NCBI RefSeq assembly: GCF_001482195.1
Contig: NZ_KQ759763.1
Coordinates: 2,877,924-2,941,923 of the forward strand
DNA from: Luteimonas abyssi
GTDB lineage: Bacteria > Pseudomonadota > Gammaproteobacteria > Xanthomonadales > Xanthomonadaceae
Direction of reading: 5' to 3'
DNA: 64,000 bases
Under the pieces are notes generated by a model. It was not told the DNA's origin. It was given only the letters and a program-made list of their open reading frames with translations, and made no database searches. This document shows, piece by piece, positions 54,421-63,258 of the stretch (within the stretch, counting starts at the first letter, position 1; each line of letters opens with the position of its first letter). The position numbers were made by a program, and so were the translations under genes.

Positions 54421-55779
54421 TCAGTGCACCGCGTCGTCCGCGGCGGCCACCCGGAACGGGAAGTTCGCGTAGGCCGCGTGGCCGTGCCCGTCGAGGGTCT
54501 CGACGAACAGCCGGTAATGCCCGGGCCGATCCGGCGCCTCGAACTCGAAGTGGCCTTGCGCATCCTGCGTCACCCGCACCGGCACCTCGGGCGGCAACCG
54601 TTCCGGATCGCCGCCGATCGACGTCGCGGTGCTTTCCTCGCGGATCCGCCAGTGGTACGCGATGGCGTCGCCGTCCGGATCACGCGCCTCCACGCGGGCC
54701 GAAGCGGGCGCACCGGGCGCCAGCGTCACGCTGTCCACGGCCTCGCGTCCATCGATCCGGATCGCCCCGATCTCGGGCGCGCGGTTCTCGGGCCAGGCGC
54801 CCGTCCACAGGTACTGCATCGCATCCACCCGCGGCGTGGTCTGGCCATCGGGCAGGAACAGGCCGTACCAGGTCGGCGTGCGCTCCTGCTTCTGGCCCCA
54901 GAGGAACACGTACGAGCCCAGGCCCTGGCGCCGGTCGCTGTCGATATCGCGCCGGTAGCGTTCGATCAGCAGCTCGGCCTTGCGCGAGGCGTGATCCTCG
55001 ATCGGTGCGCCCCAGGACGTCTCCGGGCTTTCCCAGTGCCCGGTCGGGCCCCACTCGGTCACGATGTAGGCACCGGTCCAACCGCTGTCGCGCAGCTTCT
55101 GCGGCAGCTCGTCGATGTCGCCGTAGACCTGGATGCCGAGCAGATCGAGCTCCGGTGCGCGCTGTTTGATCTCGCGCACCACGTCCGCATCCAGGCCGGC
55201 CAGCGGCGTCATCACCGGGTGCGCCGGATCGACCTCGTGGATCATCCGGGTGATCTCGCCCACGGCATCCCAGACCGCCGGATTGCGCGCTTCGAGATTG
55301 AGCTCGTTGCCGACCAGCCACATCAGCACCGCGGGATGGTCCTTGTACGTTCGCACCTCGTCGCGCAGGCGCGCGAGTTGCGCGGCCACTGCAGCGGCGT
55401 CGTCGTAGTCGAAGCCGTGCCGCTCCTTGGCGACGTCCAGGCCGACCGCCACCATCAGGCCGTTGCGCTGCGCGGCGTCGAGCGTGGCCCGCATCGCCTG
55501 CGGATCGTCGCCCACGCTCCACGTCCGGAACGAATTGCCGCCACGCCGCACCAGCTCGACCTGGCGTGCGATGCCGTCCGGCCCGACATCGCCCAGGCCG
55601 GCACCGGCGACCCGGAAGGGCGCGCCATCGACCAGCAGGCGATAGGCGCCCGCGTCCTCGACGACGCGGACCTGGGCCGGGCCATCGCCCGTGGCCGGCG
55701 GCGCGCGATCGGCGGCCAGGCTGCCTGCGGACAGCGCGACGAGCGCGCAGGCGGACAGCAGGCGTGTGGACAGGGACAT
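54421..55779 (-). CDS. glycoside hydrolase family 2-type TIM-barrel enzyme
   Basis: The product is 452 residues with a signal peptide (LLSACALVALSAGSLA). The barrel starts APFRVAGAGLGDVG and VELVRRGGNSFRTW. The putative acid/base Glu is in VLMWLVGNELN (~156), and a second Glu in YIVTEWGPTGHWE (~238) is the candidate nucleophile. A C-terminal immunoglobulin-like domain (PASARVEARDPDGDAIAYHW) follows. This is like the catalytic part of GH2 without the usual N-terminal sugar-binding domain. It would act on a polysaccharide or glycoside in the periplasm. Exact activity unknown. Confidence 0.82.
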   Translation of the reverse strand: MSLSTRLLSACALVALSAGSLAADRAPPATGDGPAQVRVVEDAGAYRLLVDGAPFRVAGAGLGDVGPDGIARQVELVRRGGNSFRTWSVGDDPQAMRATLDAAQRNGLMVAVGLDVAKERHGFDYDDAAAVAAQLARLRDEVRTYKDHPAVLMWLVGNELNLEARNPAVWDAVGEITRMIHEVDPAHPVMTPLAGLDADVVREIKQRAPELDLLGIQVYGDIDELPQKLRDSGWTGAYIVTEWGPTGHWESPETSWGAPIEDHASRKAELLIERYRRDIDSDRRQGLGSYVFLWGQKQERTPTWYGLFLPDGQTTPRVDAMQYLWTGAWPENRAPEIGAIRIDGREAVDSVTLAPGAPASARVEARDPDGDAIAYHWRIREESTATSIGGDPERLPPEVPVRVTQDAQGHFEFEAPDRPGHYRLFVETLDGHGHAAYANFPFRVAAADDAVH

Positions 55780-55877
55780 GGCGGGCGCTCCGGGACGAAA
55801 TTCGACCCATGATGCCGCATCGCCGACGGCACCATCGGCGTATCCTCGGCCGACGCCCGCCCCTGGAGGTGTCTCCG

Positions 55878-56792
55878 ATGTCACGACCGCCCCGCGCCAC
55901 GGCCCGCGATTTCGATCCCGAGGTGCTGCGCCTGTTCGATCGCTACGTGCACGGGCAGATCGACCGGCGCGGCTTTCTCTCCGGTGCCGCACGCTTCGCC
56001 ACCGGCGCCGCCGGTGCGGCCGGCCTGCTCGCGGCCCTGGCGCCGCGGTTCGCCGAGGCGCGCCAGGTCGCGCCCGACGACCCGCGCCTGAGCACCGAAT
56101 GGCTCGAATTCGATTCGCCCGACGGCTACGGCCGGGGCCGGGGGTATCTGGTGCGCCCCGCAGACCGCCGGGAACCCGCGCCGGTGGTGCTGGTGGTGCA
56201 CGAGAACCGCGGCCTGAACCCCCATATCGAAGATGTCGCCAGACGCTTCGCGCTGGAGGGCTATATCGCGTTCGCGCCCGATGCACTGTTCCCCCTCGGG
56301 GGCTACCCCGGCGACGAGGATGCCGCCCGCGCATTGTTCGGACAGCTCGAGCAACCGAAGTCACGCGCCGACTTCCTCGCGGCCGCCCGCCTGCTGCGGA
56401 CGCTCGACGGCGGCAACGGTCGGCTGGGCGTGGTGGGCTTCTGCTACGGCGGTGGCATCGCCAACCTGCTCGCCACCCAGCTCCCGGACCTCGACGCCGC
56501 CGCGCCGTTCTACGGCCCCGCCGCACCGCTCGCCGACGTGCCGCGCATCGGTGCGGAACTGCTGGTGGTGCTGGCCGACAACGACGCGCGCATCAACGTC
56601 GACTGGCCGGACTACGCGCGCGCGCTGCGCGACGCCGGCGTGCGCCACGCGCTGCTTCAGCCGGCCGGGACCGAGCACGGCTTCCACAACGACACCACGC
56701 CGCGCTACGACGCCGACGCCGCACAGGACGCCTGGCGATCGACGCTGGACCTGTTCGACCGGCGGCTGCGCACGCCGGCGACGGGCGACTGA
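55878..56792 (+). CDS. Tat-exported dienelactone hydrolase family protein
   Basis: The product is 304 residues with GGAGG upstream of the ATG. The N-terminus has a twin-arginine signal (QIDRRGFLSGAARFATGAAG) after a 34-residue tail. The hydrolase domain shows VVLVVHENRGLNPHIEDVAR, GFCYGGGI (nucleophile Cys, ~187), LADNDARIN (Asp) and EHGFHND (His). This is the Cys-Asp-His triad of dienelactone hydrolases. The family also acts on esters and lactones. The exported YghX/DLH-like members are common in proteobacteria. It is divergent from the GH2-type gene across 98 bp. Confidence 0.92.
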   Translation: MSRPPRATARDFDPEVLRLFDRYVHGQIDRRGFLSGAARFATGAAGAAGLLAALAPRFAEARQVAPDDPRLSTEWLEFDSPDGYGRGRGYLVRPADRREPAPVVLVVHENRGLNPHIEDVARRFALEGYIAFAPDALFPLGGYPGDEDAARALFGQLEQPKSRADFLAAARLLRTLDGGNGRLGVVGFCYGGGIANLLATQLPDLDAAAPFYGPAAPLADVPRIGAELLVVLADNDARINVDWPDYARALRDAGVRHALLQPAGTEHGFHNDTTPRYDADAAQDAWRSTLDLFDRRLRTPATGD

Positions 56793-56816
56793 GCGCGCGC
56801 ACCTCGTCCGCGACAC

Positions 56817-58136
56817 TCAGCCCGCGGGCAGATCCAGTGTCGCGGTGAAACCGCCGTCGCGATTGGACAGGGTCAGCGTGCCGCCGTAGCCGCGCGCGAT
56901 GTCGTCGACGATCGCCAGGCCGATGCCGTGGCCAGGCATGCGTTCGTCGTGGCGCACGCCACGCTGGCGTGCGCGGGTCAGCGCCTCGTCCGGCATGCCC
57001 GGGCCGTCGTCGCCGACCGCGATGCGCAGGCGCCCCGCGTCCACGGCCGCATGCACGTGCACCTCCCCGCGCGCCCATTTCGCCGCGTTGTCGACGAGGT
57101 TGCCCAGCAGTTCGGTCAGGTCCTCGCGCGCGCCGGCGAACACGCAGTCCTCCGCCACCGTCACGCGGTAATGCAGCGCAGCGGCGGCGTCGTGCCGGAA
57201 CAGCACCCGCAGCGATTCCGCCACCGGCGCGACCGGCGTGCGCTGTCGGGCATCGGTGGTCAGTCCGCCGGCCAGGCGCCGGTCGACTTCGCCCTGCATC
57301 CGTGCGACCTGCTCGCCGACCACCGTGGCGATCTCCGGACCGGGACGCTGCGCTTCGGCCGACAACACCGACAGCGGCGTCTTGAGCGCATGCGCGAGAT
57401 CCTGTGCGGCGTGGCGCGCACGCTCCACCCGGCGCGCGTGATCGTCGAGCAGTTCATCGATCTGCGCGGCCAGCGGAGCGGCCTCGGCCGGCCATGGCTC
57501 GGGCCCGAAGCGCACATCGTCGCCATTGCGCACGCGCGCCAGGATGCCGCGCATCCGCCGCAGCGGACGCAGCCCCCACTCCACCTGCCATGCCAGCAAC
57601 GCCAGCAACACCGCGGCCGCCGCGGCGAAGGCCAGCATCGCCATGCGCCGGAACTCGCGCGCCTCGGCCAGTACGTCGGTCCGGTCGACGGCGACCAGCA
57701 CCGGCACCGGTCGATCCGCGCCCGGCAACCGCAACTGCTGGATCCGCGCACGCAACGCCTGCCCGCGCGGCCCGTCCAGGTTGCGCCATTGCGCCGGACC
57801 GGTCGCCGGCGGCGGACCCGCCTGCAGGCTGTCGTCCCACAGCGAGCGCGATGTACGCGTACCGGCACCTTCGCCGATGCGCCAGTACGCGCCGGAAAAA
57901 ATCCGTTGCCAACGCTCGTCGGCGGGCTCGCGACGCAGCTGCCAGCCGCCGTCGGCGCGCGCTTCCAGCAGGCCGGCCAGCGTGGCGAAATCGTCGTCCA
58001 GGCGGCGGTCGAGCATGCGCTCGCCGGAGCGCGCGAACATCGTGCCCAGCAACTGTCCCGCGACCACCGCGGCGAGCAGCACGCCGAGACCGCCGGCCAG
58101 CCACAGCCGCCACCGCAGCGACCACGCGCCGCGCAC
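56817..58136 (-). CDS. sensor histidine kinase (PhoQ/QseC-like)
   Basis: The product is 439 residues from GTG 58136, only 2 bp after the regulator stop. Two transmembrane helices (residues ~8-28 and ~163-185) bracket a ~135-residue periplasmic sensor domain. A HAMP-like linker follows. The phospho-acceptor is AQDLAHALKTPLSVL (His, ~245). The ATPase boxes are LLGNLVDNAAKWA (N), VGDDGPGMP (G1) and GHGIGLAIVDDIARGYGG (F/G2). The DLAHALKTPL form of the H-box is seen in PhoQ-like kinases. It is co-transcribed with the response regulator and a PepSY protein. Confidence 0.93.
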   Translation of the reverse strand: MRGAWSLRWRLWLAGGLGVLLAAVVAGQLLGTMFARSGERMLDRRLDDDFATLAGLLEARADGGWQLRREPADERWQRIFSGAYWRIGEGAGTRTSRSLWDDSLQAGPPPATGPAQWRNLDGPRGQALRARIQQLRLPGADRPVPVLVAVDRTDVLAEAREFRRMAMLAFAAAAAVLLALLAWQVEWGLRPLRRMRGILARVRNGDDVRFGPEPWPAEAAPLAAQIDELLDDHARRVERARHAAQDLAHALKTPLSVLSAEAQRPGPEIATVVGEQVARMQGEVDRRLAGGLTTDARQRTPVAPVAESLRVLFRHDAAAALHYRVTVAEDCVFAGAREDLTELLGNLVDNAAKWARGEVHVHAAVDAGRLRIAVGDDGPGMPDEALTRARQRGVRHDERMPGHGIGLAIVDDIARGYGGTLTLSNRDGGFTATLDLPAG

Positions 58137-58138
58137 GC

Positions 58139-58804
58139 TCAAGTCCCTCCGGCCGCCAGGCGGAAGCCCTGGCCGCGCACGGTCTGCAACAACGGCACGC
58201 CGAGCTTGCGGCGGATCCGCCCGACCAGCACGTCGAGCACGTTCGAATCCGGGTCGTAGCCGTTGTCGTACACGTGCTCGCCCAGCTCCGCGCGGCTGAC
58301 CACGCGACCGGCGTGATGCATCAGGTACGCGAGGATGCGGTACTCCTGCGGCGACAGCGCCAGCGCGGTGCCGTCGAGGACGAAGCGGCCTGCATTGGCG
58401 TCGAGCTCCAGCGCACCGCATTGCAGCCGCGGCGATGCGTGACCGACGCTGCGCCGGATCAACGCGCGCAACCGCAACACCAGCTCCTCGAGCTGGAACG
58501 GCTTGGTCAGGTAATCGTCCGCACCGGCATCGAAACCGGCCAGCTTGTCGTGCCAGCGCGCACGCGCGGTGAGCACCAGCACCGGCATGCGCCGGTCGGC
58601 CTCGCGCCAGCGGTGCAGCACCGAGACGCCGTCGAGCCCCGGCAGGCCCAGATCCAGGACCACCGCATCGTAGGCCTCGGTCTGACCGCGGAACTCGGCG
58701 TCCCCGCCGTCGGCGACCCGGTCGACGGCGAAGCCCGCCTCGGCCAGCACGGCCGCGATCCGGCCGGCGAGCTCGGCATCGTCCTCGGCCAGCAGGATGC
58801 GCAT
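58139..58804 (-). CDS. OmpR-family response regulator
   Basis: The product is 221 residues. The receiver domain has the acidic pair (LLAEDDAEL), phospho-Asp51 in VVLDLGLPGLDG and the conserved Lys near 101 (LTKPFQLEEL). A winged-helix OmpR/PhoB DNA-binding domain follows: LALSPQEYRILAYLMHHAG, YDPDSNVLDVLVGRIRRKLG and VRGQGFRL. Length is normal. Its start overlaps the stop of the upstream PepSY gene (TGATG). It probably controls its own operon and the divergent second PepSY gene. Confidence 0.95.
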   Translation of the reverse strand: MRILLAEDDAELAGRIAAVLAEAGFAVDRVADGGDAEFRGQTEAYDAVVLDLGLPGLDGVSVLHRWREADRRMPVLVLTARARWHDKLAGFDAGADDYLTKPFQLEELVLRLRALIRRSVGHASPRLQCGALELDANAGRFVLDGTALALSPQEYRILAYLMHHAGRVVSRAELGEHVYDNGYDPDSNVLDVLVGRIRRKLGVPLLQTVRGQGFRLAAGGT

Positions 58805-59127
58805 CAGTCGTCGATCTCGCTGTCGAGCAGACGCCCGGTCCGCGCATCGTAGGTCAGTTCCGCCACGCGGCCGTCGGCCATCAGGATCTCGATCTCGTAC
58901 TCGTCGTCCTCGTCGTCGAACTCGACTTCGATCACCCGGCCCGGATAGCGCCGCTCCGCATCCGCCAGCAGCGTTTCCAGGCGCACGAACGCACCGCGTT
59001 GCACGCCGTCGCGCGCATAGGCGGCATCGGTCGCCGGCGGCGGCCCGGGCGGGTCGGCATGGACCGCCGGCAGCGGCGCGCAGGCCAGTGCCAGCAGTGC
59101 GGAAAGGGTCAGGGCGCGCACGGACAT
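58804..59127 (-). CDS. PepSY-domain periplasmic protein (first gene of the two-component operon)
   Basis: The product is 107 residues with a signal peptide (LTLSALLALACAPLPAVHA). One PepSY domain follows: LETLLADAERRYPGRVIEVE and EYEIEILMADGRVAELTYDA. The sequence is acidic (EFDDEDDEYE). PepSY domains often act as inhibitors or sensors on the outer face of the inner membrane. Being in one operon with the kinase and regulator, with a TGATG overlap, suggests it modulates the kinase. A paralogue lies across the divergent promoter. Confidence 0.88.
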   Translation of the reverse strand: MSVRALTLSALLALACAPLPAVHADPPGPPPATDAAYARDGVQRGAFVRLETLLADAERRYPGRVIEVEFDDEDDEYEIEILMADGRVAELTYDARTGRLLDSEIDD

Positions 59128-59149
59128 GCGCGCAGTGTGACCGGGCCCA

Positions 59150-59188
59150 TTAACCATCTTGTGAACACGACGATCAGAACGCGGTTAA
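59150..59188. promoter_or_regulatory. candidate operator: TTAACC/GGTTAA inverted pair
   Basis: TTAACC at 59,150-59,155 and GGTTAA at 59,183-59,188 form an inverted pair 27 bp apart, midway between the two divergent PepSY genes. The region is notably AT-rich for this genome. It is a natural site for the adjacent OmpR-type regulator to bind, but no experiment or matched consensus supports it here. Confidence 0.4.
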
Positions 59189-59281
59189 GCGCGATCCGGA
59201 GACTGCGGCCCATCCCGGCGACATCGACCGGGCCGCTTCCCACCGCCCCGCACCGGGGCTGACCCGCAAAGGAGATCGACC

Positions 59282-59638
59282 ATGCGTGCCATCGCCAATG
59301 ACAGTTCCCGCCCCCGTCGCGTCGCGACCGCCCTGCTGCTGGCCGCCGCCGTCGGCGTCGCCGCCGCGCCGCTGGCGTTCGCCCAGACCCGCGACGACAC
59401 GCGCGCCACCGACGACGCCCAGCATGCCGCGGCGGCCGCCCGCGCCGACGATCGCCGCAACGGCGCTTCGCTGGAGACGATCCTGGCCGACGCCCAGCGT
59501 CGCGCTCCGGGTCGGGTGACCGAAGTCTCCTACGACGACGGCGAGTACGAGATCGAGATCCGCCAGCGCGACTTCACCAGCGTCGAACTGACCTATTCCG
59601 CACGGACCGGCGAATTGCTGGAGATGGACCGCGACTGA
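59282..59638 (+). CDS. PepSY-domain periplasmic protein (paralogue)
   Basis: The product is 118 residues with a signal peptide (ALLLAAAVGVAAAPLAFAQ). AAAGGAG precedes the ATG. The PepSY domain reads LETILADAQRRAPGRVTEVS and YEIEIRQRDFTSVELTYSA, clearly paralogous to the protein encoded across the divergent promoter. A linker rich in Asp, Ala and Arg separates signal and domain. It is likely a target or feedback component of the two-component system next to it. Confidence 0.88.
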   Translation: MRAIANDSSRPRRVATALLLAAAVGVAAAPLAFAQTRDDTRATDDAQHAAAAARADDRRNGASLETILADAQRRAPGRVTEVSYDDGEYEIEIRQRDFTSVELTYSARTGELLEMDRD

Positions 59639-59767
59639 GGCGGTCGGGGCGTGGGCGCCGCAAGCCGGGGCGTCCTGCATCGTCGGACGCCATCGGTGGA
59701 CGCGGCAGGACTGCGCCCGCCACCTGCCACGCGCCTCGACGCGCCATCACCCATTGAGACAGGGCGC

Positions 59768-61984
59768 TCAAGGGACGATGGCCGGGGCCGCGGCTGGCGT
59801 CGATGCCGCGCGCCCGCCGCCGACGGGCGTCGGCCGGGCGCGCTCGTCCTGGGCGCCCTCGTCGAGGATGTCCTCGTGCAGGATCCGTCGCATCTCGATG
59901 ATCGCCGGCGCGGTTTCCTGCACGCTGTGCCCGGACACGATGATCCGCTCCGACACCGCACCGTCGAGGTGCGCGCTCCAGTACGGCACCAGACCGTCGT
60001 TGCTGTCCTCCAGCGGCCCGTCGCCGCGGGTGCGCGCGATGATCGAGTGGTAGCGCACCGCCGGCGAGATCGGCAGGTCCGCCGCGGCGCGCACGAACGG
60101 ATCGTGGCGGTCGAGGTTGTCGATGCTGTTGGGCAGGCGTTCGCCCGGGTTCTCGCCGGCCACTTCCTGCAGCACGTCGCCCAGCCCCTCCAGCACGGTT
60201 AGCGGCATGCGTACCAGCCGGCCGAACCAGCGCCCCAGGCGGCTGCCGGCGATCTCGGTGCCGCGGTGCGGGCTGGCGACGAAGATCGCCCGGTCGATCT
60301 GCGGCACCGGCTCGAACGTCAAGATCGGCGCGAGCCGGCGCTTCACCCGCTCCCGCCGCCCGTCGTCGAGCTCGACCTCGCGCTCGAACTCCCGCCACAG
60401 CGCGTCCCCGGACGAGGACACCATCAGCCGCGCGATCACCCCGCCCATGCTGTGGCCGATCACCACCATGTCGTGCGAGGCCTGCGCGGTGCCGGTGGGA
60501 TCGAAATGGCGCAGGGCATTCTCCAGCGTGCTGCGGATCGCACGATGGTTGAGCGCGATGGGCATGTTGGTCGGGTAATAGAACTGCCAGATCTGGAACC
60601 GGTCGCGCAGCGCCTCGTCGCCCATCAGTTCGTTGGCGACGTTGACCCACGCTTCCGGACTGCTGGCCAGGCCGTGGATCATCAGCAGGATGCGCCGGTC
60701 GGGATCGTAGGGCTGCATCAGGTACAGATGCGGATGGTCGATGCCCTGGCCGCGTCCGAACAGGCTGCGCAGCGACTGCCGGTTGAAGCCGGAGCGCGCC
60801 AGCCACAGGCCGTAGCCGGCGGTGAAGTTCGCGGCCAACGGCACCTGCACCCCGCCCAGCGACACCGCTTCGGTGCGGTAGGGGTCGTAGACGGAAATGG
60901 TGACTTCGCGCTGTGCCAGGACCGCGGCGAGATCGTCGCCGGCGAAGTCCAGCAGCACCGTGTTCGCCGGCGATGGCATTTCGCTCCAGCGCGGCGCCTG
61001 CCGGGCGCGACGCCGGGCGCGTTCGGACCGCTCCCGGTCGTCGCCCGCCGCATGCCGGGCACCGGCGTCCGGGGGCCCGGGGTCCGATGCGCGCGCGCCC
61101 TCCGGCGGCGCCTCCCGGGTCTCGTCCGCCGCCCGCGTGGCCGCCGCGGTGGTCACCGGGTCGTCGGCCATCACCGCGACCAACTCGGCACCGAAGCCGT
61201 CCCGACGATAGACGCTGCGCAGGCCGGCGAACGACAGCGAGGCCGCGGGCACCAGCTCCAGCGGCGCACTATCGCCCCACTGCTCGGCGAAATCCTCGAC
61301 ATCCACGGTGATGTCCCAGCCCGCGCGCTGCAGGCGCTCGATCTGCACCGCGGCCTCGTCCTCGGCACCGCCTCCATGGACATACCAGTCGAACAACAGC
61401 GCGACAGCCTCCTGCGCGGCCAGGTTGTAATAGTCGCGGACCTGGGTCTGCCGGTCCTCGAACGCACGTGTCTCCGGGGCACGGCCGCTGTGGAACAGAT
61501 AGGCGTAGGCGTGCCGGCCGACCTCCAGCCATGCATCCAGCTGCACCTGGGGATCGCGCTCGCGTTCGCGCAGCGCATCCTGGGCCAGCGCCTCCTGCAA
61601 CCACAGTTCGGTCAACGCCGACAGCCGCCGCTCATCGTCGATGCCGGTGTCGCCCTCGGCCAGCGCCTGCCGGCAGGTCGCGCCGGTGGCCTGGCAGGGG
61701 CCGGCGTGCAGGCCGGTGACCCGCAGAGTCTCCCGGGTCGCGGCGCTGAGGTTTCCCGTGGTCAGGATGTCGCCGCGCCGAAGGGCGATGTACTCGGCCG
61801 GCGTGAGGGATTCGACCTGGACCGACGGCGCGAACTCGCGCAACACCGCACAGCCGCCGAGCAACGCGATGGCCAGCATCGCCACCAGCGCGCGGCGGGG
61901 CCCGGACCACGCCGGATGCAACTGCGTGGCGGCATCGGCGTGCGCTGGCCTCGCGCTGCCGTCGGGGTGGGACGTGGTCTGCAT
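59768..61984 (-). CDS. large alpha/beta-hydrolase lipoprotein (esterase/lipase-like)
   Basis: The product is 738 residues. The lipoprotein signal is ALVAMLAIALLGGC, with a long 45-residue N-terminus. Residues ~50-330 are a helical domain of unknown function. The lipase-type hydrolase domain follows: ILLMIHGLASSPEAWVN, MVVIGHSMGGVIARLM (nucleophile Ser, ~506), FVASPHRGTEIAG, and a likely catalytic His in IVSGHSVQETAP. An Arg/Ala-rich linker (~300-340) and a Pro/Ala-rich tail flank it. It is probably anchored in the outer membrane. Alone on its strand between convergent and co-directional genes. Confidence 0.87.
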   Translation of the reverse strand: MQTTSHPDGSARPAHADAATQLHPAWSGPRRALVAMLAIALLGGCAVLREFAPSVQVESLTPAEYIALRRGDILTTGNLSAATRETLRVTGLHAGPCQATGATCRQALAEGDTGIDDERRLSALTELWLQEALAQDALRERERDPQVQLDAWLEVGRHAYAYLFHSGRAPETRAFEDRQTQVRDYYNLAAQEAVALLFDWYVHGGGAEDEAAVQIERLQRAGWDITVDVEDFAEQWGDSAPLELVPAASLSFAGLRSVYRRDGFGAELVAVMADDPVTTAAATRAADETREAPPEGARASDPGPPDAGARHAAGDDRERSERARRRARQAPRWSEMPSPANTVLLDFAGDDLAAVLAQREVTISVYDPYRTEAVSLGGVQVPLAANFTAGYGLWLARSGFNRQSLRSLFGRGQGIDHPHLYLMQPYDPDRRILLMIHGLASSPEAWVNVANELMGDEALRDRFQIWQFYYPTNMPIALNHRAIRSTLENALRHFDPTGTAQASHDMVVIGHSMGGVIARLMVSSSGDALWREFEREVELDDGRRERVKRRLAPILTFEPVPQIDRAIFVASPHRGTEIAGSRLGRWFGRLVRMPLTVLEGLGDVLQEVAGENPGERLPNSIDNLDRHDPFVRAAADLPISPAVRYHSIIARTRGDGPLEDSNDGLVPYWSAHLDGAVSERIIVSGHSVQETAPAIIEMRRILHEDILDEGAQDERARPTPVGGGRAASTPAAAPAIVP

Positions 61985-62056
61985 CCCCCTATGCTACCCA
62001 GCGCGTGCGACTCCGGGATGCCTATTCCCGGACGGCCTCGGGCGGAAGGCGCCCGA

Positions 62057-62959
62057 TTACGCGGACGCCTCCGAAGCGGTGCCGATGCGCTTCTCGAACC
62101 AGTGATCGGCGTAGGGGTTGTCGTTGTAGGCGGCGATCTCGCGGTACCCGCGGTGGCGGTACAGCGCCAACGCCTCGGCCTGGGTGCCGGCGGTATCCAA
62201 CCGCAACACCGGCATGCCCATCCCGACCGCATGCGCCTCCAGCGCCACGAGCAGGCGCCTGGCGATGCCCGCGCCGCGCAGGGCCGGCGCGACCCACATC
62301 CGCTTGATCTCGCCGACGCCCGGAGCGATCGACTTCAAGGCCGCACAGCCGACCGCGGCACCGTCCAGCGATGCCAGCAACAGCAGACCGTTCGGCGGCA
62401 CGAGTTCGTCCGCTGATGCAGTGGGGCCACGTCCGGGGTCGAACGCGGGAATCCGCAGACGCAGCTCCTGCACATAGGCCGCGATGCATGCGGTCGCGGC
62501 CGGGCTGGCCGGGTCGGCGACGTCGATCGTGACCGTTCCCACCCGCAACAGCCATTCGACCTCGGCCATCGCCGCGACCAGACGCTGACGCTGCGTGGGC
62601 GTCAGCGGCCCGAGCAACGTCGCGGCGACGTCGTCCGAACGCCCGTCCATCGCGTCCAGTTCGCGCAGGCCCTTGCGGGTGAGCGTCACCATCCTGACCC
62701 GCGCGTCGTGCGGCGACGGGCGCGACGTCACCAGCTTCTGCGCTTCGAGCGAACGCAGCAGACGGCTGAGATAACCCGAATCCAGCGCCAGCCGCTCGCG
62801 CAACTCGCGGGCGGACGCACCGTCCCGCCCGATCTCGAACATCAACCGCGACTCGCCCCACGGTCGCCCGCGACCGAGGTAATCGTCGGTCAACACGCCG
62901 ATGCGGCGGGTCACGGCACGATTGAAACTGCGAACGGACCTGATCTGGGCGTCGTCCAT
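62057..62959 (-). CDS. MarR-family regulator fused to GNAT acetyltransferase
   Basis: The product is 300 residues. The N-terminal ~145 form a MarR winged helix (VRSFNRAVTRRIGVL, ARELRERLALDSGYLSRLLR, SRPSPHDARVRMVTLTRKG). The C-terminal half is a GNAT fold (PPNGLLLLASLDGAAVGCAAL, IKRMWVAPALRGAGIARRLL, YRHRGYREIAAYNDNPYADH), with the acetyl-CoA loop in RGAGIARRLL. Such fusions exist in several proteobacteria and may acetylate a small molecule while controlling a gene. It is divergent from the porin-like gene. Three phased direct repeats lie directly in front of its start codon. Confidence 0.9.
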   Translation of the reverse strand: MDDAQIRSVRSFNRAVTRRIGVLTDDYLGRGRPWGESRLMFEIGRDGASARELRERLALDSGYLSRLLRSLEAQKLVTSRPSPHDARVRMVTLTRKGLRELDAMDGRSDDVAATLLGPLTPTQRQRLVAAMAEVEWLLRVGTVTIDVADPASPAATACIAAYVQELRLRIPAFDPGRGPTASADELVPPNGLLLLASLDGAAVGCAALKSIAPGVGEIKRMWVAPALRGAGIARRLLVALEAHAVGMGMPVLRLDTAGTQAEALALYRHRGYREIAAYNDNPYADHWFEKRIGTASEASA

Positions 62960-62963
62960 TTTC

Positions 62964-62990
62964 CTGACAAGAGTCTGACGATTGTCTGAC
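62964..62990. promoter_or_regulatory. triple CTGAC repeat with 11-bp period before marR-GNAT start
   Basis: CTGAC occurs at 62,964-62,968, 62,975-62,979 and 62,986-62,990, each separated by 6 bp, giving an exact 11-bp period. The first copy overlaps the ribosome-binding region of the MarR-GNAT gene. Spacing by one helical turn suggests a protein-binding site, likely for the MarR product itself. Confidence 0.5.
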
Positions 62991-63181
62991 TTTAATCAGG
63001 CGACTGGCCGGGCGCAACCGGCCTGCTCCCGGCGCCATGCGACGGGAGCGCCGCGCGTGCCTCGCATCGCTCGCCTGCATCGAGCGTCCGCGTGGCCGGC
63101 GCACTCACGAAATCACACTGCAGCGACATCCAAAACGGCATCTTTCCGCGGCTTTTTCGCCACTTTTCGCCGCAATCGCGT

Positions 63182-63210
63182 TTGCGATCCAGATGCGGCG
63201 ACGTTACCCT
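63182..63210 (+). promoter_or_regulatory. possible sigma-70-like promoter of the porin-like gene
   Basis: TTGCGA (63,182-63,187) and TACCCT (63,205-63,210) are separated by 17 bp. The -35 element agrees in 4 of 6 positions and the -10 element in only 3 of 6. It is the best candidate in the 299-bp gap, but weak. Confidence 0.25.
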
Positions 63211-63258
63211 GCCTCGCCTTCGGGGGAGGGGTCATTTATCAAGGAGGACGGAATACTC

